NCBI GenBank assembly: GCA_001692895.1
Contig: KV748278.1
Span: 124,001-188,000 of the forward strand
Direction: 5' to 3'
DNA from: Cenococcum geophilum 1.58
Lineage: Eukaryota; Ascomycota; Dothideomycetes; Gloniales; Gloniaceae
Length of the DNA stretch: 64,000 nucleotides
Below, piece after piece: positions 47,780-60,898 of this stretch. A program made the translations under genes and the position numbers. The notes beneath the pieces were generated by a model. It was not told where the DNA came from and did not search any database. It worked only from the letters and a program-made list of their open reading frames with translations. Position 1 is the first letter of the stretch; the number at the start of each line of letters is the position of its first letter.

Positions 47780-50700
47780 CTTCCGATACTTCTATACCTT
47801 TCTTATAGCATTCTTTAAATTTTCTAGTAGTTTCTAGGTAGTCTTATTATAGCCTATCTACTTAACCTTATACTATATTTTATCGTTAATGTCCTTATAA
47901 CTAACGATCTTTAAAACTTACTATTTATCTTCTTCTTATCCTTTATATATATCTGCTTTGTAAACCGGTGGCTTAACATTCCCGTATACTAGCTTTAGCA
48001 TTATAATATACTATATAGGGTAGATCTTTATCCTAGCTAGTAGGTTTAACTTAAATATAACCNNTNAAATNNTNTANNNAATTTTAAAAGGTCCTANTNT
48101 AANNTANTNNAACTTCTTACTTAGTTNTTAACTCTTNAAANTTTTATATAGTAGCTATACTTTATCTCCCTCCTTAAGATCTAGTCCCTTAGATCTCTTA
48201 GCGTTATAGTACCTTTTTATTCTTTTTTATACTTTCTTTACTAATTCTATAAGGTCTATATAAAGATTTATTANNNTCTTTATTCTNTNTTTAGCTATAN
48301 TACTNNTTTTNTTTNCTTANNNTAGTAANAANAATNTTNTTAGCTTATATCCGTAATTTGCCTTAAATAGTAATATGCCTATTCCTTCTTAAGGTGTTAT
48401 ATTATATGCAAACTATATAACTAGTAATAGCGATACCTAATTATTCCATACATGGTTAATATAATGCCTTAGATACTGCTTTAGTGTCTAATTTAATCTC
48501 TCCATTTAACCATCTGTCTATAGATAATATACGGTAAAAGTTACTGCTTAAACTCCTTACTCTGCTAAGAATACTTCCTAAAATACTGCTATAAATCTTA
48601 GATCTCTATCCGATATAATTTTACTAGGTGCTCTATATTTTATAAACACTTCTTTAATATAGATTCTAGCGATATCTTCTATTAATATTTCTTCTATATA
48701 TGCTATAAAGTATCCCCACTTCGTAAGCTTATCTACTATTACTAAGATTACGTTATAATCTTGTCTGGTAATAGGATCTCTTAACTTTAGTAACTTTATA
48801 ATAAAGTCCTATAATATAACCTCCTATAGTCTCTCTAGTATCTTAATAGGTTATAGCCCTCCATATAGCTTATACCTTGTTAGTTTATTTCTTTAGCAAT
48901 CTAAATATTTCTTTATTACTTTTCTCGCGATATTCTAAATTCTATTAATAATATACTCTTCCTAAAGTCTTAACACTAAGCCTATAGCTCCATTATGTCC
49001 TTAAGTCATTCCCTTATAGAAATCTTCTATAAAATGCTCTGCTATACTTCTTAGGATATACTTTACTTCGCGGTTTTCGTATATATCCGTCTATAGATCT
49101 TCTAGCTATACCTCTAGAATTCTTTATACCTAAAAGCTTTCTAGTGTTTCGTAGACTTTCTTTAATTCTTTATCTTCTTAAGTCGCTATAATCTTCGGAT
49201 AATTATACCTAATTAATCCGTCTATGTCTTTTCGCAGTAAAGCCCCTAATGGCTTTTTGTTATTTTGTAGTTTAGCTTTTTAACTTAGAGTATCCGCTCT
49301 TATGTTATCTATACTCTTAGTATACTAAATCTCGAAATAGTATTTTATAAGTATCTCTGCCTATCTAACCTATCTTTAGTTAAGTTCCTTTATTATTAGG
49401 AATCCTATTAGGTTCTTATAATCTATCTTAATTATAAATAGTTTCTCTATACCTTATAAGAATGCTCTCTATTTTTTTAGTGCTGTAACTATACCTAATA
49501 ACTCCTTATTATAAATATTATAGTTTAATTCTAGTAGTATCATTTTCCGACTATAGTATACTACTAGGTGCCATCCATTTTAATATTTCTATATAAAGCA
49601 TGCCCTTAGTATAAAGTCTAATGCATTTATTTTTACAACCGTCTCTAGACCTAGTTAATAGATCTTAAGAACTAGCTCCTAGGTAAACAATTCCTTAACT
49701 CTCTTAAATAGCTCTTATTATTCCTTTCCCCATACCTATAATTCTTCTTTCTTTATTAATCGCGTAAATTGTTTAATGTCCTTTAACTATTGCGCTATAA
49801 ACCATCTATAGTAATTACAAAACCCTAAAAACAATCTTAATTACGTAACGTTCTCTAGTTCTTACTAATTTACTATAACCTTAATCTTCTTTAGATCTAT
49901 ATTAAGTTGGCCTAGTTTAATAATAAATCTAACAAAATCGGTCTTCCTAGTAAAGAACTCGTATTTCTTAATTACTACTAGCATCTATTCCTCTTATAGT
50001 CTCCTTAAGACCCATTTAACGTATTTTCCGTGTTCTTCCTCTATTATTAAGTAGATAATAATATTATTAAGATATACCATAACAAATTCATCTAAGTGTT
50101 CTCCTAATATATTATTAATACGCTTCTAGAACGTTACTAATGCGTTTATAAGCCCGAATTATATAATTAATAATTTATATAGTCCTTCCTTTAATCTAAA
50201 AACTGCCTTCTATTCGTCACCTTCCTTAATTCTAATCTAATAGTACGCCTATCTTAGATCTATCTTTATAAAGATTTACGCGTTACCTATCCTATCTTAG
50301 ATTTTGCTAATTAAGGGTAAAGAATACCTATCCTTTCTAGTAATGCTGTTTAGCTATCTATAGTCGATACACAGCCTTAGTTTGCTATTCTTCTTTAGTA
50401 TAAATAGTACTAGATAACCTGCTAATGACTGCGATAGTCTAATATATCCCTTTTATAGGTTTTCTTAGATAAACTCTTTTAATACTCTATCTTCTTCTTT
50501 AATAAGCTTATAGATTAGAAAGAACCTTAGACTTATTCCTAGTTCTAATTCTATCTTATAGTCCTATACTATATACTTTAACAGCTTTTTACTTTCCGGT
50601 AACTATAGTTTCTTACTATACTTGTGGTATCTTTTTAGTATATAACTTAAGCCTCGCTTAGTCTCTTTATATATTACTCTAACTTAGTACTATACCAACT

Positions 50701-51100
50701 TAGCTTATTATTATATCTTATAGCGTTAAGTATCTCTAATATTAACCTAACCTATAATCTAATCGATTTTTAGATTGTATTCCTATAACTAAGGCATCCC
50801 TAATACTGCCTTATCCCGTCCTAATAGTAGGATATTAAAAGACATCTCGATTTATCTCCCTTTAATAGTTATCTAAATAGGTCCTATTTTAAGGTTAATA
50901 ATCCCTCCTCTATAGGCTATTAGATCTCCTAAAATCGTAACTAATAGGTAAGGTTACTCCTTCTATCTATAAGGTAGTCCCATTCTCTTAACTACTACTA
51001 GTGAGATATAGTTTCGCGTTACTCCACTATCTATTAGCGCTTTAAACTGCTAATCTTACTATTTTACTTATAAATTTAGGTGTTGTCCTTAAATTCCTTT
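47780..51100 (-). pseudogene. pol: gypsy-2b pol (RT, RNase H, integrase, chromodomain)
   Basis: Minus strand. Protease near 51050. Reverse transcriptase with the catalytic box read as YLNN at 50063..50074, the same double Asp-to-Asn change as gypsy-2. RNase H near 49750-49300, integrase near 49200-48060, and a chromodomain-like tail near 47980-47850. Ambiguous bases cluster at 48063..48143 and 48274..48336, in the integrase end. Stops are of RIP type. Confidence 0.85.
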
Positions 51101-51299
51101 AAGGGTCTAAGGCTTTACCACTAGCTCCCTCTGGTCCCGTGGGCCTCTACTTTTCCTAACTATTGGCTGCTTAATCCTATTACACTTAGCTTACTCTTTA
51201 GCCAATATCTAGTTCGCTTTTTATCTTTAATATACTATAGATACGTATTCTCTAGGTATTCCCACTACTATTATCCATCTAGGCATTCTTCCATAAGGA

Positions 51300-54115
51300 A
51301 TCTTCCTAGTTAAAGTATTAAATCCCCTTCCTCTTAGACTTCTGCTGGATGCCATCTATATATATATTTAGTATTCCTATACTGTTACTTATCTATTATC
51401 TAGTATATTCTTATAGGGTATTTCCAATTCTTTTCCTTTAGATTCTTATACATCTTATATATATTGTCTATATATGCAATCTATAATAGCATATAGTATG
51501 CTAGGTGCTTTAGGTTAACTCTTAACTTATCTTTATCCTTAAGTTTAAACCTTTATCGTGCTAATCTAAACGTTACAACTTTATTTGCAGGTATTAAGAT
51601 ACGTTTCTTACTTTTCTAGTCCTCTAATTGTTCCTCTAGATCCTTTAACGTTATAATTAAGGCTCCCTTAATATAAGTCATAGCTTTTTCCGTAATTAGG
51701 TAGTCCTAGATAACTTTTTTATCTAACTATATATAGAAATCTTCCTACTTATTATTATATTGCTATCTATACCACTTTTAGTACAGCTATTAGAGTATAT
51801 ACGGCTTATCCGTAAGGAAGTATCTTCTTATTACTACATTATAATAGCCCTTTATATGTCGTTCTTTGAACCTAGTAAGAATTTCTAGATCCTCTTTATC
51901 TTCCAGTTCGGTAAGCCACTTAGCTCTTAGTATGCCTGCTCTTGGCCTATTAGTGATTTTTCATACTAGCGCTCCATTCCTTATACCTCCTAATATGCTA
52001 GATTTCTTATTTAGTTTCTGTTCTTGCTATGTAATAAATCTTTACCTAAACTCTTCTATAGTTTCCTTTAGTTTGCGTCTTATAAATTAATTCTTAAAGT
52101 CTTCTTACTTCTTAATCTTAGTATTAACTTTTTAATCTTTAGGCCGAATACTGTGTTCCCCTAGTAAGTCTTCTAGGTCTATATACCTATCTTTTAGTCT
52201 AATCGCTATTTACGCTGTAGATTCTCTAATCTATAAAGAAGCTCCTTACCTCTTACTTATAGGTGTCCTGATTTATACTCTAAAATTTTAATCCCTTAGA
52301 TTCTTTAATCCTAAGCTTACTTTTAACTTAAGCTTAGCTCTAGCCTTAGTCTAACTAGGCTTGCTTAGTGTTCTTATCTCGTCTTAAGAGTCTTAAATCT
52401 TATTTATCTTATCTTAAGAGTCTTATACTTTTAGGAAACTTCGTCCTAAGCTTATTTATATATTACTAAACTAAGCTATTACTCTGCTCTATCAGTTATC
52501 GTCCGTTATAGGTCCTTAAGCTTACCTTATCTTGTCTTAAGAATCTTAGTCGTCTTATATCTTATTGTGAGAATCTTAAGCCTTTAGCCTTTTGCCTTTA
52601 TTAAGTGCCAAAGTGGCTCGCTGTCCTTCTTCTCTTACGTCTTGTAAAGCGATAGATATTGTATCTAGTGGGGTCTTAATCCCTACTAATGTTCCCTATT
52701 TTGTAGTGGAATTATCCTTTACCTCTAGTATAATATCTCTAATAGCTACGTGTTCCTAGTAAACCACCTTTATTGCCTTATTATTACGGAATACTTCGCC
52801 TTTATTAAATTTATTATCCTTAATATCCGATCTACAAGCTGGTTCGTTGGTTCCTTTATATTTTATAGGTATTAGCTCCTATAGCTAGTAGCTTACGCCA
52901 TACTTAGCGTCTTTATAAATTTAGTATGCATTATTGTAACAAAACGTAAAACTTTTAATTAAATATTCTTTTGTTCCTTATAGCATATTATCGTCCCTCT
53001 ATACGTATATATTGTCTACTAGTCTTATCCCTTTTACTATATAGTAACTCTAACTACTTCTATAGTCTCTAATGTAGTAACCCTATTTTCCGCAATTTAT
53101 ATAAGCTCCCTCTTTAAACTATTTTTCTTATTATGGAGTCCGCCTAAATGTCTTCTACTACTAAGATCTCTGGTTTGGCCTTTATTCCCTAGACCTTTAA
53201 TTACTTAATCCCTATACTCTAGGTTTCTATAGTTATTTACTCCATCTCTTATAGGCTTCTTTTATACCACTTAGGTCTATTAGCTCTGCGCCATACCATG
53301 GTTTTTAACTTAGCTTTAGTTATTGCGTGCTTTGCGCCTTATATAACTATAAAACTCTATCCTAGCCTCTTTTAGCCTATTCCCTTTAGTAGATCTAATT
53401 GTTAATCTTAATTACTTAATTTATTAGTTCCCTTAGGGTATCCGTATCTTCTATTAGGATAATTGCGTCCTAGACTTTAGCCTTAAGTCCCTATTTATAC
53501 TATACCATAAGCGCCCTATTATTCCACTCTACTTATATTACTAACGTCTGGAATTATATTATGTACTTAATTGCTAAGGTCCTTTACGTAATATCTTAGA
53601 GTTTTCTTTCCACCGTAGTTACTGCCTCTGGGTCTCTAAATATTTATATAAGTCGCTCCGTAAACCCTTCCTAGCTTAAGAATATAAATCGCACCTCCTA
53701 ATTAGTAGTCGTCATTCCATTTACCTGTATCTCCGTAAGGTAAGGCTTAAACCATTTAAGTGCTCTTCCTGTTAGGAATAGTCCCGTATACGCTATTTAA
53801 TCTATAGGTATTGCCAGCTTTGCTCCCTCTTACGTAACCTTAAAGTACATTTGCGTAAGGAATCCTTTAAGCTTCGGTCTTTCTCCTAAGTATCTCTTAA
53901 TTAATAGTAACTTAACCTTTACTGCGCCTATCCCGTTAATCCTATTTTCTAATATTATATTATTTTCTATTAACTAGTTAACTATCTCTTGTAGCTGTCC
54001 GACCGTTACAGGTTGCTATAAGTTAGTGTCTGCTATACTAGTGTCGTTATCTGACCTTAAAGTAGTTGCCGCCGTTAATGGCGTTATAGTGGCTGCTTTT
54101 AGTAGCATGTTGTTT
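51300..54115 (-). pseudogene. gag: gypsy-2b gag
   Basis: The Gag start is near 54105 (complement of the MLPKAAT-type opening of gypsy-2). Gag runs leftwards with a zinc-knuckle region expected near 53080, where a tttccgcaatttata run answers that of gypsy-2 near 23860. 52380..52570 holds the degenerate cttaagagtctta repeats that correspond to 30770..30980. An open plus-strand frame at 51866..52090 is antisense to it. Confidence 0.7.
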
Positions 54116-54153
54116 AACTTTCTATGCTTAATACCGTAACTAGGTAGTAATTG

Positions 54154-54576
54154 TGTAACGGAACCTTGTAGCAAGAACTACAATAGGCTCGTTATTAGGC
54201 TAGGTATATAGGTAATATAAGTTAAAGTTAATAACGTAATAATAACTAGTAGAGTAGTTACCTAATAGATTAACTCTAATTATATTCTGAGAATTACTAC
54301 AAGGAAGGAACTATCTAGGTAGGGACTAAGGGTCCTTAAATATATAACCGTACTCCTATAAAATCCTTCTTATATATAATATACGTCTTATATATAAGGT
54401 ATGTAAGTTCCTCTCGTTCCTCTCGTTTATTACATAGCATGTTATATAACCTTAGTTACTATTCCTCGTCACATGATTCTACCGGCTCCATCCTAGACTG
54501 TGCCTAAATTAACTAACTAGCTTCTTCCGACTCCTCTCCAAGTAGTCGTAACATTGTACTTAAAGCGTCCGTAACA
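54154..54576 (-). repeat. gypsy-2b 5' LTR
   Basis: Partner of 46617..47039. It is the less mutated of the pair at several places (for example tcctctcgttcctctcgttt). Confidence 0.93.
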
Positions 54577-54581
54577 CTAGG

Positions 54582-57500
54582 TTAAGATGCGTTTAAAGCG
54601 GTTAGCAATAGTATTAGCTTATAGGTACTCCTTCTTTATATATATAGACAGGGCTAATAGCTAAGGGCCTACTGGTTTAATACCTAGACGTAGGTTATAG
54701 CTATAATTAGCAAAGAATGGTAAAATTCCCGTAGTCTTATTAACCTAGTTATTTATAGCAAACTTAGTAAAGGGGAGCCAATCTACTTAGTTGTCTTAGG
54801 TGAAGCTTATCAAGGCATATAGGTACTTATTTATTGCTACATTAACAATTTTAGTTTAACTATCTGTTTTAGGGTACTATACAAAGTTAGGGCTTAGGGT
54901 TATCTTTAGGCACTAGTTTAGGCGACGCTAGAAGTTAAAAATAAATAAAGAGCCTCTATTAGAAACAATAGTATTTAAAGTGCTATATAACTTATAAACA
55001 GTGTAGGTAAATGCTTTAATAAGCTCCTTAGTATTTATGCTAGTAATAGGAATAAAATATCTTATTTTTATTAGGCGGTTAATAACAATAAAGATATATT
55101 TATATATTTTGCTGTTATAAAGGCACTTAAGTAGGTCAATAATGTAGTTAATAGAGATATCGATTTATAGGCGGATTAGTAGTTCTAGTAGTTTTAGGAA
55201 ACTAGGCGGTACTAAGTATAGGGTCTTTATACGGAAGTAGAGAGCTTAGTCTCTTATAAAGGTAGCCATAAACTATAAAATACCTAGCCACTAATACGTT
55301 TAATTAAGGAGGTTTAGTATCTTAACGCGGCCTAGGTAACCTATAGGGCCTAAACTATACATACGGTGTATAACTTCTAGTTAAAGTTTAAGTAAATTAG
55401 GGATAAATACTCGATTCCTATAGTAGATTAGGCCGTTAATAATTAAATATTTAGATTTATTATAGTGGAGCAGCTTCCTAATCTGCTTAGGCTAATAGCG
55501 TACTTTATAGTCTTCCTATTCGCGTAGCGTAGCCAATATATTCCTAGCGAGTTTATTTCCTATATAGGCATTCTTAATAAGCTCCTTAAGGGGTTTTTTC
55601 TTAGGCTCTGGACCTATTACTGCGATAAAGTCTTTAATGCTCTAGTCTTAAAATTTGCTTAGTAGCTCTTCTAGGATAGTAGGGTCGACTTTCTTTAGTA
55701 GTAAGATAATACGGTCTCAGTGTTATAGACGTTCGTTATTAGCATTAGTAGGTATAACGCCTAAAAGGCGGCTAAGAGTATTTAGGATTATGGCTTTAGT
55801 TCTAGGCCTATAGGTAATAATAAAGTTAAATTAGAAAAGGAACTTAGCCTAGCGAACTTGGCACTGGTTTAATTATTTTATTATTATAAAGGTCTAGAGG
55901 TTCTGTTCCTTATAGTTTAGGACGCCATTTTTTTAGTGCCTTAACTATTACTAGAAGCTCCTTATTGTATATTTTATAGTTATATTTAGGGGCTAAGTAC
56001 TTAGTAGAGAAGAATATGACTAGCTTAAGCTTATTACTTTTATTAGCTTAATAGAGCACTCTACCTAAAGCCTAGTTTAAGGCGTTTGTCTCTACTATAG
56101 TCTTTTTATATAGTTATAATACGCTAGGACCGGTGCTATAGTAAATGCTATTTTTAGGGTCTAGAACGCCTATATTTAGTTAGGGCCCTATAACTAGCTA
56201 GTGCTCTTCTTTAGTAGCCTAGTTATAGGCTTAACTACCTTAGAGTAGCCTTAGATAAATTATTAGTAGAAATTCGCGAAGCCAAGAAATTGCTATAGTT
56301 CTTTAACTAATATTGGGTCTTTCTATTTCTATAAGGCCTACACCTTCTTAGGGTCTATAGTTATGCTATTAGTTAAGATAATTAAGCTAAGGTATTTTGT
56401 TTTGGTAGTATAAAACTTAAACTTATTAATATTAATCTAGAGTCTAGTATTACTAAGTCTCTAGATAATTTCATTTATATATTTTATATACTTAGCGCAT
56501 ATTTTTAAGAAGATAAGGACATTATTAAGGTACGTAGTGCAGTAGTTATTAAGGGCGCTATATAGAATATAGTTAATATAGTTTTAAAATATAGCGGGTG
56601 TGTTATAGAGACTAAATAGTATAACTAATATTTTATAGAGCCTAAACCGGATAATAAATGCTATAAGCTATTTATAGCCTTCCGCGATCCGGATCTAGTT
56701 AAACGTAGTAATTATATTAAGCTTAGTAAAGTACTTAGCACTATAGAGTGCGTTAAGTATCTCGCGGACTAGTAGTAATAGATATCAATTCCCAATAGTA
56801 AATATATTTAGGCCTTAGTAGTTATAGTAGATTTATATACTACCGCCAGGTTTTATAGTAAGGAGGAGTAGTACGGTAGCTGGTAAGGTTAATTTGCGGA
56901 TAAAACCCTTATCTAGTATCTCGTTAATCTACTTTTTTACATAACTAAGTTTAGTAGGTAAGAGTAGTCTATTTTTATAATATAGGGCCTACTTTCTAGG
57001 TATAATCTTAATTTTATAGTCCCATAGTTGATAAGGGGGTAGCTTATCTACGTTTTTAGGGAGAAAGTGTTTAATATATTCGCGAAACTCTTTTAATAAG
57101 CGTTATAAAATGTCTTCGCGGGTTAATCCTAGTTTGCCTTTTAAAAATTTCTCAATATTAGTATTAACTATCTTTTGGCGTAGAAACTTAGACTTTATTT
57201 TTAGGTTTATTTTAAGGAAGTTATAAAAATAAGGGGGTAGTGCTTTATGGGCTTTGTCTATTATATAGTCGCCTTTTACTAGCTAGTAGAAAGACCTTTT
57301 TAATAGGTTTAGTACTTCTATTAGGCCTATAGGCAGCTCCTTAAGCAGCTATTAATGCTCTTCTTATTTAACTAGTTCTATTAGCTCCGCTATATAAATC
57401 CTTATTACCTTTACGTCTTTTTTTTTTATAGAACTAGGTAAAATTAACGGCATAGGTATATCTAATGTCGTCTAAGTTAGGGCGTATTTAGTTCTCTAGC

Positions 57501-58700
57501 GCTATAGCTAGGCTAGTATAGCTTAGTTGGCCTAGGGAGGCAGAGACGAGGCGGCGGCCCTATATAGTATACGTGGGAGACAAGTGCGAGGTTAGGCGTT
57601 ATAGGGGGGAGGTCTTAATTGCTTTGGTTTCGGTCTTAGTTATAATACCCTTAGCTATTATATATGCGGTTATATATACATATAGCAAATAACTTAGGGT
57701 TAGGTATCTTATTAGCTAACCTAGGTTAAGCGGGTGTATATAGGGGGCTTATAGTTCTAGCGGTATTTATTTTTTAGGGAATAGAGCGATGGTCTGGTCT
57801 TCTAGAATCTCTACTTAATTTACTGCGTATATTAACTCACTAGTATTAAGCACCTCTTTTACTATTAGCTAACGGTATCTAAGCGTTAGCCGTATGATAC
57901 GTCCGCGTAGTGCTACTTAGTTATAGTTATAGGCATAATAATTGGAGTTAAACTTAAGCTCTAAGGCGGGGAAGTCTATTCTTAGGTTATGCCTTTTAAG
58001 CTAGGGCATTCTAAGAATTACTAGTATAAAAGGTAATAACTTTATAACGTAAAAGAGCATAAATTCTATATAGTGGCTAATTATTATTATTACTATAAAG
58101 TAGTGGGTAATAAACCCAGATAGGAGTCTATTAGTAAAGCGGAGTGGTTTTAGGACTAGGAGTCTTTTTATTATAATATTATACTTTTTTATAAACAAGT
58201 CTTTATCTATAAACGCTAGTGCTATACTATTAGTATTAATAAGGCTTAGTATTTTAATAAGAACTTATAGGAGTAGGTTACGCGGTAAGGGGGGGTGGGT
58301 CTAAATAAGGATAGCATTCCTATCGCTATATACTATTCTAAAGCTAAGTAGTAGCTGGCTTAAAATAAGGTTTAATTAATCTAGTAGCATAGATCTAATC
58401 CTTTTATCCTCCTCCCTATATAGTTCTGACCCTTAAAGGCGACTTAGTCTAAGGGTTAGCCTTTTAATAGCTGAATTATAGGGCTTAGCTAGTAGCTGTG
58501 GTCTTAGCTAATATATCCTAATATATTAGTCTCTAACGGTATATATATACTAGAGGGTACTTTACTAATAATATAGCCGGTTTTATAATTAGTAGTAATA
58601 CAGAGCACTTATCTATAGTTCGCGTATAGGACTATTAGCTAAGGCTGTATTAGGGAAGGGAATTATAGGGGTAGGTTTTTGTATCAAACCCACGTCCTTA
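54582..58700 (-). pseudogene. pol: gypsy-6 pol (protease, RT, RNase H, integrase start)
   Basis: Minus strand. The protease region stays open at 58001..58198 (KPLRFTNRLLSGFITHY ... VILRMP, like the VLGMPWL end of gypsy proteases). Reverse transcriptase follows at about 57100-56200 with its box read as YLNN at 56521..56532, then RNase H (56100-55700) and the first part of integrase (55500-54582). The remainder is at 46050..46616. Frames are broken by RIP-type stops. Confidence 0.85.
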
Positions 58701-60184
58701 TCCGCGGTTACCGCCTTAATTGCTATCCCCTCTATTAAAGAATCCGCCGCGGCTAGGAGGGGGTTAGTGTAGTAGTATTAAAAGGGGGTTTAGGTTCTTC
58801 TAAAGGTTATAAGTATCTTTTTAGTGGCTAGGTTAACTATACGCTATATAAAGTCTATTGTCTATATAATATCTTTAGACGTTATTAGGGAGACTATTAC
58901 TACCGCTACTAAACTTAACGGCGTTAAGGTTTATTAGGTTATTCTATAGTAATATAGGTTGGTAGCCGCTAGCGGTACTTAGCTTAACGGTGTTTAGCTT
59001 AGTGTAGTAGATATAGTTTTATAGGTTATAAGCGAATATATCCATCTGCTCGCTCTAGCCTTTATAGTTAGTATTATTAATCTTATAGCTAAGGGTAAAG
59101 CTAGGTCCTTTATTTTAGAGGAAATATTCTTCTTAAGCAGATCCACTTTTTATTCCTTAGTCTTATTTGCCTCAATTATTAACTTATTAAGCTCTGCTTT
59201 TTAAGACCAGTAGTTATACCTACCTTAGCTTAAGGTATCTAGCTTATTTTTAGCTGCTTAGGTTATATCTATAGTCTTATAGTGCTTCCTTATATACATA
59301 AACATAGACTCTTAATTAGAGAAGGTTTATTTGCTTAAGTTGTTTGGGTATATACGTAGCATATTAAGGCTATACTTAATATAGTTATAAGCCTTATCTA
59401 TTAGCATATCTAATATATAGAGGACTTCGTCTATTAAGGTCTTAAAGTACTTTACATCCCTTTAGAAAACGCCTTAGATCTTTATTTCCTATATTTTAAA
59501 ATTTTCTTACTTTTTAGTTGATGATTCCTTGCTATTAAATAAGGTTAAAATTTTTACTTTACGCTTTTTTCTACGGGGCTTAGTTAGAAAAGGAGAGCTA
59601 GTAGCGGTATTCTTATTAGTAATAGTCTGGGTAAGTATAGTAATCTAAAGGCTTAGACTTTATATAGTCTGAGTATTTATAAAGGCTTACTGTTTGTATT
59701 ATTGTATATATTATTTAAGTATCTTAAGGGAGTCGATTCTATGCTAAGCTTCTTTAAGTTAGGACTTTATAGTTCGGCCTTTATTATAGACGGCTTAGAG
59801 ACCGCTCTTAACGCTAGTTAGGAAAGTTATATATATAGAGAGATACTAGAAGGTTCCTGCTATATTAAGGTCTTTAAGGTACTTTAGGCTACTCCTAATT
59901 GCCTAGGTAATGTAGGTATAGGAGGTATTAAAAAGACAGGCAAGTGCTTTGCGTATATTCGCCGACGGGGTATTATCTATATTATAGTCGCCCATTTTAA
60001 GGGATCTATATAAGGCAATTAAGGTCTATAAGGCTGGCTATAGTACTAAGATTATCTATAACTATACTAGGGTTATCTAGGACTTATAGTATAGTGTTAT
60101 CAATCGCGCTGGGTCGTAATTATACTGGGAAAATGGAGATAATAGACTAGGAAAAAAAAGTTTATAACGGGGCGTAATTAGGGA
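58700..60184 (-). pseudogene. gag: gypsy-6 gag and leader
   Basis: Minus-strand remnant between the 5' LTR and protease. Ser/Ala-rich and charged stretches can be read, but no zinc knuckle was confirmed, so the limits are approximate. Confidence 0.5.
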
Positions 60185-60369
60185 TACCATAAACTGCAAT
60201 AAAGTAGATTAAATAACTACATTATGGTATAAAGAGGAGAAGAAGGTAGATGGGGGTATTGTATATAAATAGTAGGGCCAGCCGCTAAGGTGCTAGTAGT
60301 AGGCTAGCTAATAGTAGGAAACAGTACGAGATAGTACGAGATAGTATGCGTTAGGTTAGTGCTGTAATA
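60185..60369 (-). repeat. gypsy-6 5' LTR
   Basis: 185 bp, partner of 45580..45765. Inside it the minus strand continues tccctaattacgccccgtt, the expected place of the primer-binding site; the tRNA was not identified. Confidence 0.9.
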
Positions 60370-60374
60370 GTAGA

Positions 60375-60873
60375 TAATATATATATATAGAGGGATAATA
60401 ATATACTATAAGGAACAAAAGAATGCTTAATTAAAAGTTTTACGTTTTATTATAATAATATATACTAAGTTTATAAGGACGCTAAGTATAGTGTAAGCTA
60501 TTAGCTATAAGAGCCTAAGTTAAGAAGACTTTAGGGTATAAAAGAGTTAAATAAAGAACTTAATTAACTCTATAAACTAGATTAAAACTAGGATGGTATA
60601 CTAAGCTAGTAGTTAGCGAAGAAGTTTTTTACGCACCAGTTCCACTAAGCAATAAAATCTAAAGATTAAGATAATTAAGCTATTAGCAGCGATAATAAGG
60701 TAATAAAGGTAGCTAACTAGGAGTATATAGACCTTAAGGACGTAATAATAAAGGTAGAGGTTAAATCCACTATAGAGGAAGGATTGATAAAGGGGAAATA
60801 AAACAATATTAGATATAATATCTATCGCTTTATAAGACGTAAGAGAAGTAGGATAGTAAGCTACTTTAGTACT
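60375..60873 (+). pseudogene. gag: gypsy-5 gag, second part
   Basis: Continues 44260..45579. It resembles gypsy-2 at 23945..24190 and 30556..30690 (tataagaggatattaagctag-type context; caaggaa-aaaagaatg block). It ends abruptly at the AAT repeat of the LINE. Confidence 0.7.
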
Positions 60874-60898
60874 TAATAATAATAATAATAATAATAAT
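60874..60898 (-). repeat. (AAT)n / (ATT)n tail of the LINE
   Basis: Eight AAT units on the plus strand, the 3' simple-repeat tail of the minus-strand LINE, marking its insertion point in gypsy-5 gag. Confidence 0.75.

Larger units (their letters stand above)
46617..54576 (-). mobile_element. Ty3/gypsy element (gypsy-2b), 7,960 bp, same family as gypsy-2
   Basis: 423-bp LTRs (46617..47039 and 54154..54576), perfect target duplication ctagg (46612..46616 and 54577..54581). It carries no insertion, so it gives the uninterrupted layout of the gypsy-2 family. It is oriented opposite to gypsy-2. RIP-mutated throughout. Confidence 0.95.
45580..60369 (-). mobile_element. Ty3/gypsy chromovirus (gypsy-6), split by gypsy-2b
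   Basis: LTRs 45580..45765 and 60185..60369 match. The target duplication gtaga is perfect (45575..45579, 60370..60374). The polypurine tract (minus strand aaaaaggggagtactg) abuts the 3' LTR. Gag-pol reads leftwards and is interrupted by gypsy-2b (46617..54576) in the integrase. Its own length is about 6.8 kb. Confidence 0.93.
43826..60873 (+). mobile_element. Ty3/gypsy element (gypsy-5), split by gypsy-6 and truncated by a LINE
   Basis: The left LTR is 43826..44245 (opens TGTTACGG, ends ttata). Gag (44260..45579) is interrupted by gypsy-6 (duplication gtaga at 45575..45579 and 60370..60374) and resumes at 60375, ending near 60873 where the LINE tail begins. Pol and the right LTR are missing. 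It is related to gypsy-2 by its gag start and by the sequence around the gypsy-6 insertion point (compare 23932..24060), but its LTR is clearly diverged. Confidence 0.85.

Noticed and set aside
51866-52090. Plus-strand 74-codon frame
   Set aside because: Antisense to the gag region of gypsy-2b, with no independent support.
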